DNA of 64,000 nucleotides from Clostridia bacterium (GCA_017513195.1 JAFXGM010000031.1:1-64000), one strand, 5' to 3'. Shown: positions 52,079 through 60,857, counted from the first letter of the stretch. Translations and numbers: made by a program. The notes: generated from the sequence alone by a model not told the origin.

Positions 52079-52948
52079 ATGGCGGATTTTGTGAAGTTTC
52101 ATTTTGACAACACCTTTTATGACGAGCCAATGTCTTTTCCACCCTTTAATATAGTACAGGTTGGAGATATTGATACCTATTCGGGCTTTAAGTGCACAAA
52201 ACATATTCAAATAGCGCACGAAATTACTTATATAGTTCGCGGTAACGGCACTATGCTTTGTGATGATAAAACCCATTTTTGCAAAACGGGTGATATTATC
52301 TTTAATCCCAAAGGCACGGCACACGCCATTGATAGTGCCGACGGTCATTCGCTTAGATATTATTATATTGCGTTTGATATACCTGACACTTCAAACGAGT
52401 GCGAAAAAGCGCTTGCCGAATTTTTTGCTTCGGCAAAGGCGGGATGTATGACTGCTGACCGCAGTATTCCACACACATTTCACGATATATTCTTAAATCT
52501 TTACGGTAAGGACGAATTTTCGAGCGTAATTGTCACTGATAGCATAAGAAAACTTTTGATATATGTCTTGCGTTCTTTGTCGGGCGAGGCAAACAGGGTT
52601 TACGTGCCCGACCTGCGCTTTGGTAAAAAGCGTACCGTTGCGCAAATTTGCTCTTTTATAGACTCCAACGTTGAAGACATTAACGTGCTTAAAAAACTGC
52701 CGCAAAGGTTTGATTACAGCTATTCGCATATATCGTCTTTCTTTTCAAAATCAATGGGTCTTTCCCTTAAAGAATATTTTTTAATGAGTCGTCACCGCCG
52801 AGCTTGCGAGCTGCTTCGTAGCGGTATGAGTGTTACTGCTGTTTCCGAGCGTATGGGATATAGTAGCATTCACGTCTTTAGTAAGGCTTTTTCCGGTAGA
52901 GAAAACATAAGCCCAAGTGTTTATGCTCAAAAATATAAAACAAAATAA
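52079..52948 (+). CDS. AraC-family transcriptional regulator
   Basis: The N-terminal half is a cupin sensor (about 30-110, HIQIAHEITYIVRGNGTMLCDDKTHFCKTGDIIFNPKGTAHAI). The C-terminal half contains two helix-turn-helix elements: ISSFFSKSMGLSLKEYFLMSRHRRACELLRSG and MSVTAVSERMGYSSIHVFSKAFSGRENISPSVYAQKYK. It probably controls the two dehydrogenase genes that follow 15 bp downstream. The cupin may bind a sugar. The ATG follows GAGGTAA. Confidence 0.94.
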   Translation: MADFVKFHFDNTFYDEPMSFPPFNIVQVGDIDTYSGFKCTKHIQIAHEITYIVRGNGTMLCDDKTHFCKTGDIIFNPKGTAHAIDSADGHSLRYYYIAFDIPDTSNECEKALAEFFASAKAGCMTADRSIPHTFHDIFLNLYGKDEFSSVIVTDSIRKLLIYVLRSLSGEANRVYVPDLRFGKKRTVAQICSFIDSNVEDINVLKKLPQRFDYSYSHISSFFSKSMGLSLKEYFLMSRHRRACELLRSGMSVTAVSERMGYSSIHVFSKAFSGRENISPSVYAQKYKTK

Positions 52949-52963
52949 AGCGAGGTCTTTAAA

Positions 52964-54022
52964 ATGAAGGTTGCAGTTATTGGTTGCGGTACTATTGCCA
53001 ACACACAGCATATTCCCGCATATTTGGCAAACGAAAAGGCAGAAATTAAATATTTTTGCGACATTATTCCCGAACGCGCCGAAGCCGCTGTAGAAAAATA
53101 CGGTTGCGGTATTGCTATAACCGATTATAAGGTGGCACTTGCCGACCCTGAAATCGAGGCTGTTTCGGTTTGCACGCCAAACAATGTTCACCCTCAAATT
53201 TCTATCGACGCTATGCGTGCAGGCAAAGACGTTCTTTGTGAAAAGCCTGCTGCTCGTACATACGAAGAAGCTCTTACCATGCAAAAGGTTCAACACGAAA
53301 CCGGCAAAGTGCTTAACATTGGTGTTTGCAACCGATTCCACAACGGTATAAGAACACTTAAAAAGCTTATTGACGACGGTATGTTTGGCGATATTTTCCA
53401 CGTTTACGTTAGCTTCCGTGCGTTCCGTTCAATACCCGGTCTTGGCGGTGCATTCACCACAAAGGCAATCGCAGGTGGCGGTGCGCTTATTGACTGGGGC
53501 GTACATTTTCTTGATATTGTTATGTATTGCTGCGGTGACCCAAAACCACTTACCGTTACGGGCGAAGCTTTTTGCAAATTGGGTAAAAACATTCCCGAAT
53601 ACGTATATCCCGGTAAAATGTGGGCAGGCCCACCAATACTTGACGGTACCTATGACGTTGACGACTCGGTTACTGCACTTATTCGTACCGAAGGTCCAAC
53701 CATTACTGTTAACGGTGCTTGGGCACAAAACGTAAAGCGCGACGAAATGTTTATTGACTTTATGGGTGACAAGGGCGGTTGCCGTATAGACTACTACACA
53801 AAGGAATTTACCGTTTACACCACAAAAGACGGTGAGCTTTATGAATATACACCTGAATTTGAAGCAAATGTTCAGATTGCAACCGAAATTGATGAATTCC
53901 TTGATTGTATTAAATCAGGCGAAAAGCTTGCAAACCACATCGACACCAATATTATTACTGCAAAGATGATGCAGGCAATTTATGATTCGGCTGAAACACA
54001 TCGCGAGATAGCACTTGACTAA
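52964..54022 (+). CDS. Gfo/Idh/MocA-family oxidoreductase (first of two)
   Basis: The N-terminal Rossmann domain begins VAVIGCGTIANTQHIPAYL and includes VSVCTPNNVHPQISIDAMRAGKDVLCEKPAA with the conserved EKP (Lys in the catalytic region). GGGALIDWGVHFLDIVMY matches the D-x-x-x-H type catalytic segment of sugar/inositol dehydrogenases. It has 352 residues. It oxidises a sugar or cyclitol hydroxyl with NAD(P). The ATG follows AGCGAGGT. The stop is followed 12 bp later by a second family member. Confidence 0.95.
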   Translation: MKVAVIGCGTIANTQHIPAYLANEKAEIKYFCDIIPERAEAAVEKYGCGIAITDYKVALADPEIEAVSVCTPNNVHPQISIDAMRAGKDVLCEKPAARTYEEALTMQKVQHETGKVLNIGVCNRFHNGIRTLKKLIDDGMFGDIFHVYVSFRAFRSIPGLGGAFTTKAIAGGGALIDWGVHFLDIVMYCCGDPKPLTVTGEAFCKLGKNIPEYVYPGKMWAGPPILDGTYDVDDSVTALIRTEGPTITVNGAWAQNVKRDEMFIDFMGDKGGCRIDYYTKEFTVYTTKDGELYEYTPEFEANVQIATEIDEFLDCIKSGEKLANHIDTNIITAKMMQAIYDSAETHREIALD

Positions 54023-54034
54023 GGAGAAAACACA

Positions 54035-54883
54035 ATGATTAAAGTTGGCTTTATAGATTATTTTCTTGACGAATGGCACGCAAACACAGCGCCCAAGCAT
54101 TTAGAGGAACAATCAAACGGTGAAGTAAAGGTATGTTACGCCTATGGCGAAATACCAAGCCCCAAGGGCGTTACAAGCGAACAGTGGTGCGAAAAAATGG
54201 GCGTAGAGCACTGTGCTACTATTGCCGAGGTTATCGAAAAATCTGACGTTATTATAGTTTTAGCACCCGATAACTGTGAAAGAAAAGAAGACCTATGTCG
54301 CGAGGCACTTGCAAGCGGCAAGCCTTGCTTTGTAGATAAGCCTTTTGGCACCGATTTAGCATCTGCTAAGCGTATGTTTGATATAGCCGAAAAAAGCGGC
54401 ACACCTTGCTATACTTGTTCATCTCTTCGTTACGCGCAAGAGTATTACACGGTTGACCGTGCGGCTATAAAGTCACTTGTGGCAATGTGTCCACAAAATT
54501 CTTATGACAACTATATTCTTCACGCACTTGAGCCTGCGATGATGCTTATGGGCGAGCCCGCTAAACGCGTAAGCGCTGTAAGTACCGAAGACGCCTTTTA
54601 TTCGGTAACAATCGAAATGCAAAGCGGCAGACACATAGTTATTAGCAGTCTTAACTACGACAGCCCCTATATGATGAATATATCTATCCCAACAAGCAAC
54701 AAGTTAATTAACTGCAGCTATGATTTTTGGATTTATCATTATAAGGCAATGGTAGAGTTCTTTAAAACAGGTGTTGCGCCCGTATCTCATAAAGAAACTC
54801 TTATGATTGCCGCCGCTCGTGAGGCCGGCAAAAAGAGCCTTAATGCTAATGGTGAATGGATTGCGGTAGATAATAATTACTAA
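54035..54883 (+). CDS. Shorter Gfo/Idh/MocA-like oxidoreductase
   Basis: The 282-residue protein has a non-standard N-terminus (VGFIDYFLDEWHANTAPKHLE) instead of a GxGxxG loop, but SDVIIVLAPDNCERKEDLCREALASGKPCFVDKPFGTDLASAKRMFDIAEKSGTP is typical of the family. SSLRYAQEY follows the nucleotide-binding half. The DKP replaces EKP, and there is no clear GGG...D..VH catalytic segment; the C-terminal half is short. It may be an oxidoreductase with altered chemistry or a paralogous partner of the first enzyme. It starts at ATG 54035 after AAGGAGAAA and is the last gene before a terminator. Confidence 0.85.
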   Translation: MIKVGFIDYFLDEWHANTAPKHLEEQSNGEVKVCYAYGEIPSPKGVTSEQWCEKMGVEHCATIAEVIEKSDVIIVLAPDNCERKEDLCREALASGKPCFVDKPFGTDLASAKRMFDIAEKSGTPCYTCSSLRYAQEYYTVDRAAIKSLVAMCPQNSYDNYILHALEPAMMLMGEPAKRVSAVSTEDAFYSVTIEMQSGRHIVISSLNYDSPYMMNISIPTSNKLINCSYDFWIYHYKAMVEFFKTGVAPVSHKETLMIAAAREAGKKSLNANGEWIAVDNNY

Positions 54884-54890
54884 ATTAAAA

Positions 54891-54922
54891 AACCTCACTT
54901 TGTGCAAAAGTGAGGTTTTTTG
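54891..54922 (+). terminator. Terminator of the AraC-dehydrogenase operon
   Basis: AACCTCACTTT (54891-54901) pairs with AAAGTGAGGTT, followed by TTTTTT. Confidence 0.95.
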
Positions 54923-54930
54923 CTGTTTAA

Positions 54931-54959
54931 TTGACCAAGCATATAAAAAATGGTACTAT
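54931..54959 (+). promoter_or_regulatory. Promoter of the repeat-containing lipoprotein gene
   Basis: TTGACC (54931-54936), a 17-bp spacer and TACTAT (54954-54959). Confidence 0.72.
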
Positions 54960-54981
54960 ATAAGTAAAGGGGGTAAAGATT

Positions 54982-56346
54982 ATGAAAAAAACAACAGCAA
55001 TTATTTTATTTTTTTTAATGCTAATAACCTTTGTTTCTTGTCGCAATACGGGCGATGATACAAGCAGCGTTGTGTCAACAGTAGATGCGATTTCAAGTGT
55101 GCCGTCCGAGACAGAAAAAGCCGAAGAGAAAGAAAAAGTTGAATCACAAACAACCCCGGAGCCTACATTTATAAGTTCTATTGCAAAACCGGATGAAGTA
55201 AAATTTTATAAAAACGGTAAATACGGTTCTAGCAAAGACGCTAATAAGAATTATGAAATCGCAAAGCTTGTAGAATCATGGTATAAGTCTTACAAGCAGG
55301 ACACGTTACCCTTTTGCAATTGGGAATATAATGCAGAAACTATTGACAAAATCAAACAAAAAGAAACCGTGGTAGAAATTTGTTATGAAGATTATACGCA
55401 AATAAATATGCTAAATAAAATTGACCACGGCAAACAACGCAAAATAATGATTCCGTTGACGGGAAGATACGCGTACAGCGTTTTCTTGGGAAAAGAAGAA
55501 TATAATTATACTATTCTTTTGGGCGAATTAGCTGACAGTGAATTAGAAAAATATTTTAAAGGTATTACGCTCGACAAAGACGTGCGCAAATGGGAAAGTA
55601 CTGTTATAACTCCTGCAAAAGTTACGTTTTATAAGGACGGCAAGAAGTCTGTGTCTACTGAAAGCGACATTAATCGCAAAATTGCAAAGTATATCGAAAG
55701 TTGGTTTAAATACACGACCGTGTACACAAGCATGCCTGCCATAATTACTGACTCTGATATAATGCAGCAAAAATACAATACTACAGCAATTGAATTAGAA
55801 TTTGATTCGTCAATTACTTTTTATGGTAGCTTTATAAACAAGAACGCACGAAAAATATTTATTACCCTAGACGGTGAACACCCTTACCACATATTTACAA
55901 ACGACGGTTTATATGATACAAATTGGGGAAATATGTCACCCGTTACAAGAAGTGATGATAGCAGAAATTTAGAGCCGTTCTTTGAAGGACGCAAGTTTGA
56001 AGAAAATATAGGAGTCGCTGGCGACGTTTTTAATTCAAAGGAAATTGCATGCGTTGCATTTTATGGATATTATGGGAAAGGAACTCGAGTAGATGTTCCT
56101 TACGAAAATATAAATGAAATAATAAATTGGTTAGGAACATTTACACTTGGTGAAAGTGTCACAACCGCCATTCCTCCTGGAACGAATACTCATGTTGTGG
56201 AAATTGAATATGTTGATGGTACTGTGGTCAAACAAGGGTTAGACGTTATCGAGATTTATGGCGTTAGTTATGAATTAGAATGCGGTAAACACCCTGAATG
56301 TTATTGGCAGTTGCTATCGCAATCAACTTTGCCTACTACAAAATAA
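54982..56346 (+). CDS. Lipoprotein of unknown function with internal duplication
   Basis: I do not recognise the family. The 454-residue protein has a lipobox FVSC (Cys20), a Ser/Thr/Glu linker to about residue 65, then two related units. Unit 1 (about 69-195) reads DEVKFYKNGKYGSSKDANKNYEIAKLVESWYKSY; unit 2 (about 211-340) reads AKVTFYKDGKKSVSTESDINRKIAKYIESWFKYT. A shorter third unit (about 350-385) keeps CVAFYGYYGKGTRVDVPYENINEIINWLG. The repeats may be extracellular sensor or binding modules. It is monocistronic, with its own promoter and a terminator. No enzyme motif seen. Confidence 0.78.
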   Translation: MKKTTAIILFFLMLITFVSCRNTGDDTSSVVSTVDAISSVPSETEKAEEKEKVESQTTPEPTFISSIAKPDEVKFYKNGKYGSSKDANKNYEIAKLVESWYKSYKQDTLPFCNWEYNAETIDKIKQKETVVEICYEDYTQINMLNKIDHGKQRKIMIPLTGRYAYSVFLGKEEYNYTILLGELADSELEKYFKGITLDKDVRKWESTVITPAKVTFYKDGKKSVSTESDINRKIAKYIESWFKYTTVYTSMPAIITDSDIMQQKYNTTAIELEFDSSITFYGSFINKNARKIFITLDGEHPYHIFTNDGLYDTNWGNMSPVTRSDDSRNLEPFFEGRKFEENIGVAGDVFNSKEIACVAFYGYYGKGTRVDVPYENINEIINWLGTFTLGESVTTAIPPGTNTHVVEIEYVDGTVVKQGLDVIEIYGVSYELECGKHPECYWQLLSQSTLPTTK

Positions 56347-56351
56347 AAACA

Positions 56352-56380
56352 AACCCCCGACCGTTTGGTCGGGGGGTTAA
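56352..56380. terminator. Bidirectional terminator between the lipoprotein gene and rplL
   Basis: AACCCCCGACC (56352-56362) pairs with GGTCGGGGG around GTTT; T-rich flanks are present on both strands. Confidence 0.9.
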
Positions 56381-56399
56381 ATTTTGCCGTAACTTAAAA

Positions 56400-56777
56400 T
56401 TACTTAAGCTCAACCTTTGCGCCAACTTCTTCAAGCTTAGCCTTGATTGCTTCAGCGTCTTCTTTGCTTGCAGCTTCCTTAAGGGTCTTAGGAGCGCCAT
56501 CAACAAGTGCCTTTGCTTCTGCAAGGCCAAGACCTGTGATTTCACGAACTGCCTTAATAACCTTAATCTTTTCAGCGCCAGCTTCTGCGAGAATAACGTC
56601 AAATTCAGTCTTCTCTTCAGCTGCTGCTGCAGCGCCTGCTGCTGGAGCTGCTACTGCTACTGCAGCTGCTGCAGATACGCCAAACTCCTCTTCTACTGCT
56701 TTAACGAGCTCAGAAAGCTCAAGAACGGTAAGAGTCTTTAACTCTTCAATCATAGCTGTAATCTTTTCAGATGCCAT
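56400..56777 (-). CDS. rplL: 50S ribosomal protein L7/L12
   Basis: The 125-residue stalk protein has an N-terminal dimerisation helix ([33 protein letters not shown]), an alanine hinge (about 40-55) and the factor-binding C-terminal domain ([43 protein letters not shown]). ATG 56777 follows TTGGAGGAAACT; an earlier in-frame ATG lies in that site. It is 46 bp after rplJ. A terminator follows, so rpoB is not downstream, an unusual arrangement. Confidence 0.98.
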   Translation of the reverse strand: MASEKITAMIEELKTLTVLELSELVKAVEEEFGVSAAAAVAVAAPAAGAAAAAEEKTEFDVILAEAGAEKIKVIKAVREITGLGLAEAKALVDGAPKTLKEAASKEDAEAIKAKLEEVGAKVELK

Positions 56778-56823
56778 TTTAGTTTCCTCCAATAAATGTT
56801 TTTAATTTAGTTTAGTTTTTTAA

Positions 56824-57345
56824 TTATTCTGCTGCTTCTTCAGCGGCCGGCTCACCGTCTTTATCAACGATAGCCTGCACAGCACGTGCAAATGCTGCGA
56901 TAGGTGCCTGGAAGGCACTGAGAACTGTTGCAAGAAGAACTTCTCTGGAAGGAAGTTTTGCAAGTTCTGCGATGGTTTCAACACTTACAACTTTGCCATC
57001 AAGGAAGCCGGATTTTACTGTGAAGTTATCGTGGCTGTCGGCAAATTTGCAAAGTATTCTTGCTGCTGCAGTGTAGTCCTCGTTTGCGAGTGCGATAGCG
57101 GTTGTGCCTTCGCATACGCTTGCGATATCGCCGAGGTCTGTACCTTCAACTGCGCGCTTTAAGATAGAGTTCTTAACTACAAAGTACTGTACACCAGCTT
57201 CACGAAGCTCTTTACGAAGAGCGGTATCGTCAGCAACGGTGATACCCTTATAATCAACAACAACACCTGTAATAGCGGCGCCGAGTTTTTCGGAGAGTTC
57301 AGCAACAGCCTGCTTTTTTGCTTCTAAAACCTTTGCGTTTGGCAA
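56824..57345 (-). CDS. rplJ: 50S ribosomal protein L10
   Basis: L10 anchors L12 dimers to the ribosomal stalk. MPNAKVLEAKKQAVAELSEKL is the standard N-terminus; VVDYKGITVADDTALRKELREAGVQYFVVKNSILKRAVEGTDL and ALANEDYTAAARILCKFA follow. The start is TTG 57345, because CGGAGG sits eight bases upstream. An in-frame GTG at 57354 is part of that ribosome-binding region. The length is 173. An L10 leader with attenuator precedes it, so L10 (with L12) probably regulates its own operon. Confidence 0.97.
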   Translation of the reverse strand: MPNAKVLEAKKQAVAELSEKLGAAITGVVVDYKGITVADDTALRKELREAGVQYFVVKNSILKRAVEGTDLGDIASVCEGTTAIALANEDYTAAARILCKFADSHDNFTVKSGFLDGKVVSVETIAELAKLPSREVLLATVLSAFQAPIAAFARAVQAIVDKDGEPAAEEAAE

Positions 57346-57365
57346 TGTGTTCACCTCCGAGTGAA

Positions 57366-57495
57366 AATAAAAAAATGTCCACCCAAGGACACAAGGATAG
57401 ACATGAAAAATTCAAAATTAAATTATTCACGCTCACCTCGGTAGGCGTCATACTTACGGCCTGTTGGCCACCTACTGTCTTTGGATTGCTGAACT
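57366..57495 (-). promoter_or_regulatory. L10 leader RNA (autoregulation of rplJL)
   Basis: The minus-strand leader has the conserved core: CCAAAGACAGTAGG (57484-57471) and CCTACCGAGG (57445-57436) that form the L10(L12)4 binding structure. A terminator-like stem follows (ATGTCTATCC with GGGTGGACAT, 57404-57375) ahead of a T-run. Binding of free L10 complex would favour termination. Confidence 0.93.
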
Positions 57496-57524
57496 ATTAT
57501 ATACAACAGTGACACTTTTGTCAA
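57496..57524 (-). promoter_or_regulatory. Promoter of rplJL
   Basis: On the minus strand: consensus TTGACA (57524-57519), a 17-bp spacer and TATAAT (57501-57496). Confidence 0.93.
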
Positions 57525-57533
57525 GCATTATTT

Positions 57534-58502
57534 TTAATTTTTTTGCAAGGTTGCGCCATTATAATAATGAAGCAGTATTTCGTCATAGGTTTTACCCTGC
57601 TTTGCCATATAGTTTGCGCCTGTTTGACTCATGCCAACTCCGTGACCGTAACCCTTTACGGTAAAGGTGAACTTATCTTCGGCATAATTTATGGTGAAGT
57701 TGCTCGAGCGAAGACCAAGCAGCTCGCGAATCTGTGCGCCCGCAACTGTCTTTCCGCAGAAATCTATGCTGGTTACAAGACCTGTGCTTGCGGCTTTTAT
57801 ATTGCTAAAATAATTAGTGCCATCTTGCGAAGGTGTGGCAATGCTTTTTAATTTTTCGGTAATTTCCTGACTCGAAAAAGTGGATTCACTTAAATAATTG
57901 GCCGCAAGTGCATCACCTGTGCTATCTACTGATATAAGATAGGGTATATCCTTTCCCCAAACGTCCTTACAGGCGTTGGTAACACCGGGCGATATTGCGT
58001 GGTAAGCCGCAAAAATTGGTTCGTTATCATAGGTTAATACCTCGCCTAAAACCGACGAAATACACTCGTCGATTTTTTTGGAATATTCTTCTGCTTTTTC
58101 GCCCCAACGCGCGGCGGCTTCTTTCCTTGTTATAAAGCATTGTGCCGTATCGCCTTCTGCTGTTATGTCATACTTAGAATTGTCAGCGCCACTTTTTTTA
58201 TAGCAAGCAAAGGTGTAGGCGGCTACTGCCTGCGCCTTTATGGCTTCTTTTTCATAAAGGGCTGGCATTTCGGCGGCGATTACTCCAAAAAGATAGTCAT
58301 TGGTTGAGAATTCGCTCACCTTATCATCCTTTAAAACCTTTATTTTATCGAACCTCAAAACAACGTCTTGTTTTTCGTAGGGCACGTAGTTTTCGGGAGT
58401 GCCTGTGGGTACAGAGGTGTTATCGGCCTTTGATAATGTAGTTAAAGGAATTACTAACATAGAAAAAACTACAGTTATTAAAATTAAAAACTTTTCTTTC
58501 AT
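57534..58502 (-). CDS. spoIID: Stage II sporulation protein D (SpoIID/LytB-type lytic transglycosylase)
   Basis: SpoIID is a membrane-anchored enzyme that cuts peptidoglycan during forespore engulfment. There is an N-terminal signal anchor (LILITVVFSMLVIPL). The SpoIID domain has DYLFGVIAAEMPALYEKEAIKAQAVAAYTFA with the catalytic Glu in AAEMP, and the end GYGHGVGMSQTGANYMAKQGKTYDEILLHYYNGATL. It has 322 residues, normal length. The ATG follows AAAGGTGATGT. It lies upstream of the rplJL promoter on the same strand. It implies sporulation or a retained relic of it. LytB-like non-sporulation homologues are an alternative. Confidence 0.93.
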   Translation of the reverse strand: MKEKFLILITVVFSMLVIPLTTLSKADNTSVPTGTPENYVPYEKQDVVLRFDKIKVLKDDKVSEFSTNDYLFGVIAAEMPALYEKEAIKAQAVAAYTFACYKKSGADNSKYDITAEGDTAQCFITRKEAAARWGEKAEEYSKKIDECISSVLGEVLTYDNEPIFAAYHAISPGVTNACKDVWGKDIPYLISVDSTGDALAANYLSESTFSSQEITEKLKSIATPSQDGTNYFSNIKAASTGLVTSIDFCGKTVAGAQIRELLGLRSSNFTINYAEDKFTFTVKGYGHGVGMSQTGANYMAKQGKTYDEILLHYYNGATLQKN

Positions 58503-58595
58503 ATTACATCACCTTTAATTTTATTGACTTTTTAGCCATACATATATAAAATATATGTTGTGATTTACTCTTAAATTCATCAGAGGTGATTTTAA

Positions 58596-59411
58596 ATGAA
58601 GCATAAGCACGCGGTGATGCTGCTTGGTATAACGTTACCGATTTGTATATTGTTGCGCACGCTACAGATGTGTTTTATTATAGATGACAAAACCGGTTTT
58701 GTGAAACAACAATACAGTGCCATAGGCTTGGCAATTACAATTATTATATGCGCCGCAACGGCGGCTGTGGGTTTGTTTGCCGCAACGCTTGAAGGCACCA
58801 AGCACAACAAGCAAGAATTGCGTCCGGCTATAGCAATAGCAAGCGCGCTTGCAGGCGGAATGTTTGTTTATGAAACGGTTGCGGTAGCATCGCAACAGAC
58901 AAGCGGTGCGTGGTATGATGTGTTGCTAACGTTTTTGGCATTTGCGTCGGCAATAGTTTTTGTGGCTTATGGTTTAAAAAATATATACAGCTACAAAATG
59001 CCAACAATGATTCTTGTAGTGCCCGTTCTTTATTATATAGTAAGACTCATAAGCGTTTTTGTAAGCACTTCGTCATTGGCACTAGTTACAGAAAACGTAT
59101 TTCTTATATTTACAAGCAGCATTTTGCTATGGTTTATGTTTGAATTTGCTTGTTTTGAAAATAATATTGGCGATAGTGAAAAAAGACCTAAAAAGCTTTT
59201 TGCGTCGGGACTTTCGGTTGTTGTTTTATGCGGCACAACATCAATTTCTAAATTTATTTATGCTATGGTAAGCGATGTACAACTGTCCGGCGAAGATATT
59301 GCTGCGGCTTCTCTTAACGTTGCGGTTGGACTTTTTGTGCTTGTTTATATTGTGTGTAATTTCGGCACAAATCTCGACAGAAAAAAAGACACTTCAAAAC
59401 ATTCGGCATAA
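58596..59411 (+). CDS. Polytopic membrane protein of unknown function
   Basis: I do not recognise the family. The 271-residue protein has about eight hydrophobic helices evenly spaced through the sequence (first at VMLLGITLPICILLRTL, last at ASLNVAVGLFVLVYIVCNFG), and no soluble domain. A long loop near residue 190 is charged (ENNIGDSEKRPKKL). No transporter signature seen. It is divergent from spoIID, with GAGGTGA before its ATG. Location beside spoIID and murA suggests a link to envelope or spore formation, which is only positional inference. Confidence 0.72.
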   Translation: MKHKHAVMLLGITLPICILLRTLQMCFIIDDKTGFVKQQYSAIGLAITIIICAATAAVGLFAATLEGTKHNKQELRPAIAIASALAGGMFVYETVAVASQQTSGAWYDVLLTFLAFASAIVFVAYGLKNIYSYKMPTMILVVPVLYYIVRLISVFVSTSSLALVTENVFLIFTSSILLWFMFEFACFENNIGDSEKRPKKLFASGLSVVVLCGTTSISKFIYAMVSDVQLSGEDIAAASLNVAVGLFVLVYIVCNFGTNLDRKKDTSKHSA

Positions 59412-59422
59412 TGTAGTTTCAA

Positions 59423-59451
59423 TTGACAAATCGTGGGATTTGTAGTATGAT
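59423..59451 (+). promoter_or_regulatory. Promoter of murA
   Basis: TTGACA (59423-59428), a 17-bp spacer and TATGAT (59446-59451). Confidence 0.85.
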
Positions 59452-59519
59452 TAGAATTGGATTTAAATTTGTGGTTATACTCTTAAAGAATTAAATTTCA
59501 AAAGACGGGAGTGCCGTAT

Positions 59520-60806
59520 TTGGAAAAGTTTGTAATAAACGGGGGAAAGGCTCTGCGCGGCAGCGTTCATATTAGCGGCGCAAAAAATGCGGCAGTTGCC
59601 ATACTGCCTGCGGCTTTGCTTGCGGATGCCCCTTGTGTTATTGAAAATTTACCCGAAATATCCGACGTTGCCACATTGCTTCGCGCTATGAAGCAGTTGG
59701 GAGCGCAGATTCGTGTTATAAATAAGTCAACTGTGGAAATTGATCCTAGAACAGCAAATTCCTTTGTCATTGATAAAAAGATGGCAGAGGGTATGCGTGC
59801 GTCCAGTTATTTTTTGGGCGCACTATTGGGCCGTCATAATCGTGCGCGCGTGGCACCTCCCGGTGGATGCGACTTTGGTGTAAGACCGATTGACCAGCAC
59901 ATCAAGGGTTTTGAGGCTTTGGGCGCTAAGGTTATTATAGAAAACGGTATGGTTGACGCACGTGCTACCGAGCTTCGTGGATGTTCGGTATATCTTGACG
60001 TAGTATCGGTTGGCGCTACTATTAATATTATGTTGGCGGCAGCAAAGGCACGCGGTCTTACCGTTATTGAAAATGCCGCTCGCGAACCGCATATAGTTGA
60101 CCTTGCAAACTTCTTAAACTCTATGGGTGCTAACATTATGGGTGCCGGTACCAGCGTTATAAAAATACGCGGTGTCGAAAGCCTTCACGGCTGCACATAC
60201 AGCATTATTCCCGACCAAATAGAAGCAGGAACCTATATGGTAGCCGCGGCTGCTACGGGCGGTGACGTGCTTATAGAAAATGTAATACCAAAGCATCTTG
60301 AGTCTATTATCGCAAAGCTTTTAGAAGCAGGTGCCGAGATTACTGAATATGACGAGGCGATCCGTGTTAGGATGATAGGACGTCCTAAAAAGTGCAACGT
60401 AAAAACAATGCCTCATCCCGGTTTTCCAACCGATATGCAACCGCAAATTGCAACCCTTTTGGCAATTTCCGAGGGGACAAGCATTGTAACCGAAGGCGTT
60501 TGGGACAATCGTTTCAGATATGTTGAACAGCTTATCGGTATGGGTGCTCAAATACAGGTAGACGGCAAGATGGCGGTTATTACAGGTGTTGAAAAGTTGA
60601 CACCCGCTCCTGTAAAGGCGGTTGACCTGCGCGCAGGCGCTGCGATGGTTATTGCAGGTCTTATGGCAGAGGGTATAACCGAGGTCGAAAATATTATATA
60701 TATTGACCGCGGTTATGAAAATTTGGCGGAAAAGTTCCAAAAGCTTGGCGCAGACATAAAGCGTGTACCTATTTTGAATAGGGAGACAGCTATTAAAAAT
60801 GCATAA
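59520..60806 (+). CDS. murA: UDP-N-acetylglucosamine 1-carboxyvinyltransferase
   Basis: MurA catalyses the first committed step of peptidoglycan synthesis, adding enolpyruvate to UDP-GlcNAc. Lys22 (SGAKNA) and the catalytic Cys117 in GGCDFGVRP are present; Cys rather than Asp predicts fosfomycin sensitivity. FPTDMQPQ is conserved. The start TTG 59520 is preferred (428 residues) since GGGAG precedes it; GTG 59511 overlaps that site. It is followed by a hairpin (60813-60834) and a WalJ-like gene. Confidence 0.97.
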   Translation: MEKFVINGGKALRGSVHISGAKNAAVAILPAALLADAPCVIENLPEISDVATLLRAMKQLGAQIRVINKSTVEIDPRTANSFVIDKKMAEGMRASSYFLGALLGRHNRARVAPPGGCDFGVRPIDQHIKGFEALGAKVIIENGMVDARATELRGCSVYLDVVSVGATINIMLAAAKARGLTVIENAAREPHIVDLANFLNSMGANIMGAGTSVIKIRGVESLHGCTYSIIPDQIEAGTYMVAAAATGGDVLIENVIPKHLESIIAKLLEAGAEITEYDEAIRVRMIGRPKKCNVKTMPHPGFPTDMQPQIATLLAISEGTSIVTEGVWDNRFRYVEQLIGMGAQIQVDGKMAVITGVEKLTPAPVKAVDLRAGAAMVIAGLMAEGITEVENIIYIDRGYENLAEKFQKLGADIKRVPILNRETAIKNA

Positions 60807-60812
60807 TTTAAA

Positions 60813-60834
60813 TTGGCGGCTTTTTAAGCCGCCA
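60813..60834 (+). other. Hairpin between murA and the WalJ-like gene
   Basis: GGCGGCTT (60815-60822) pairs with AAGCCGCC (60826-60833). Only three T residues follow later, so termination is probably weak and read-through likely. Confidence 0.5.
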
Positions 60835-60857
60835 AAATCTTTAAAAGGAGGGGTTTT

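Noticed and set aside
52781-53401. 206-codon minus-strand ORF opposite AraC and the first dehydrogenase
   Set aside because: It overlaps the conserved HTH and Rossmann regions on the other strand; no ribosome-binding site.
58503-58595. Sigma-E-type promoter of spoIID
   Set aside because: The AT-rich region shows partial matches only; no pair of -35 and -10 boxes with proper spacing could be fixed.
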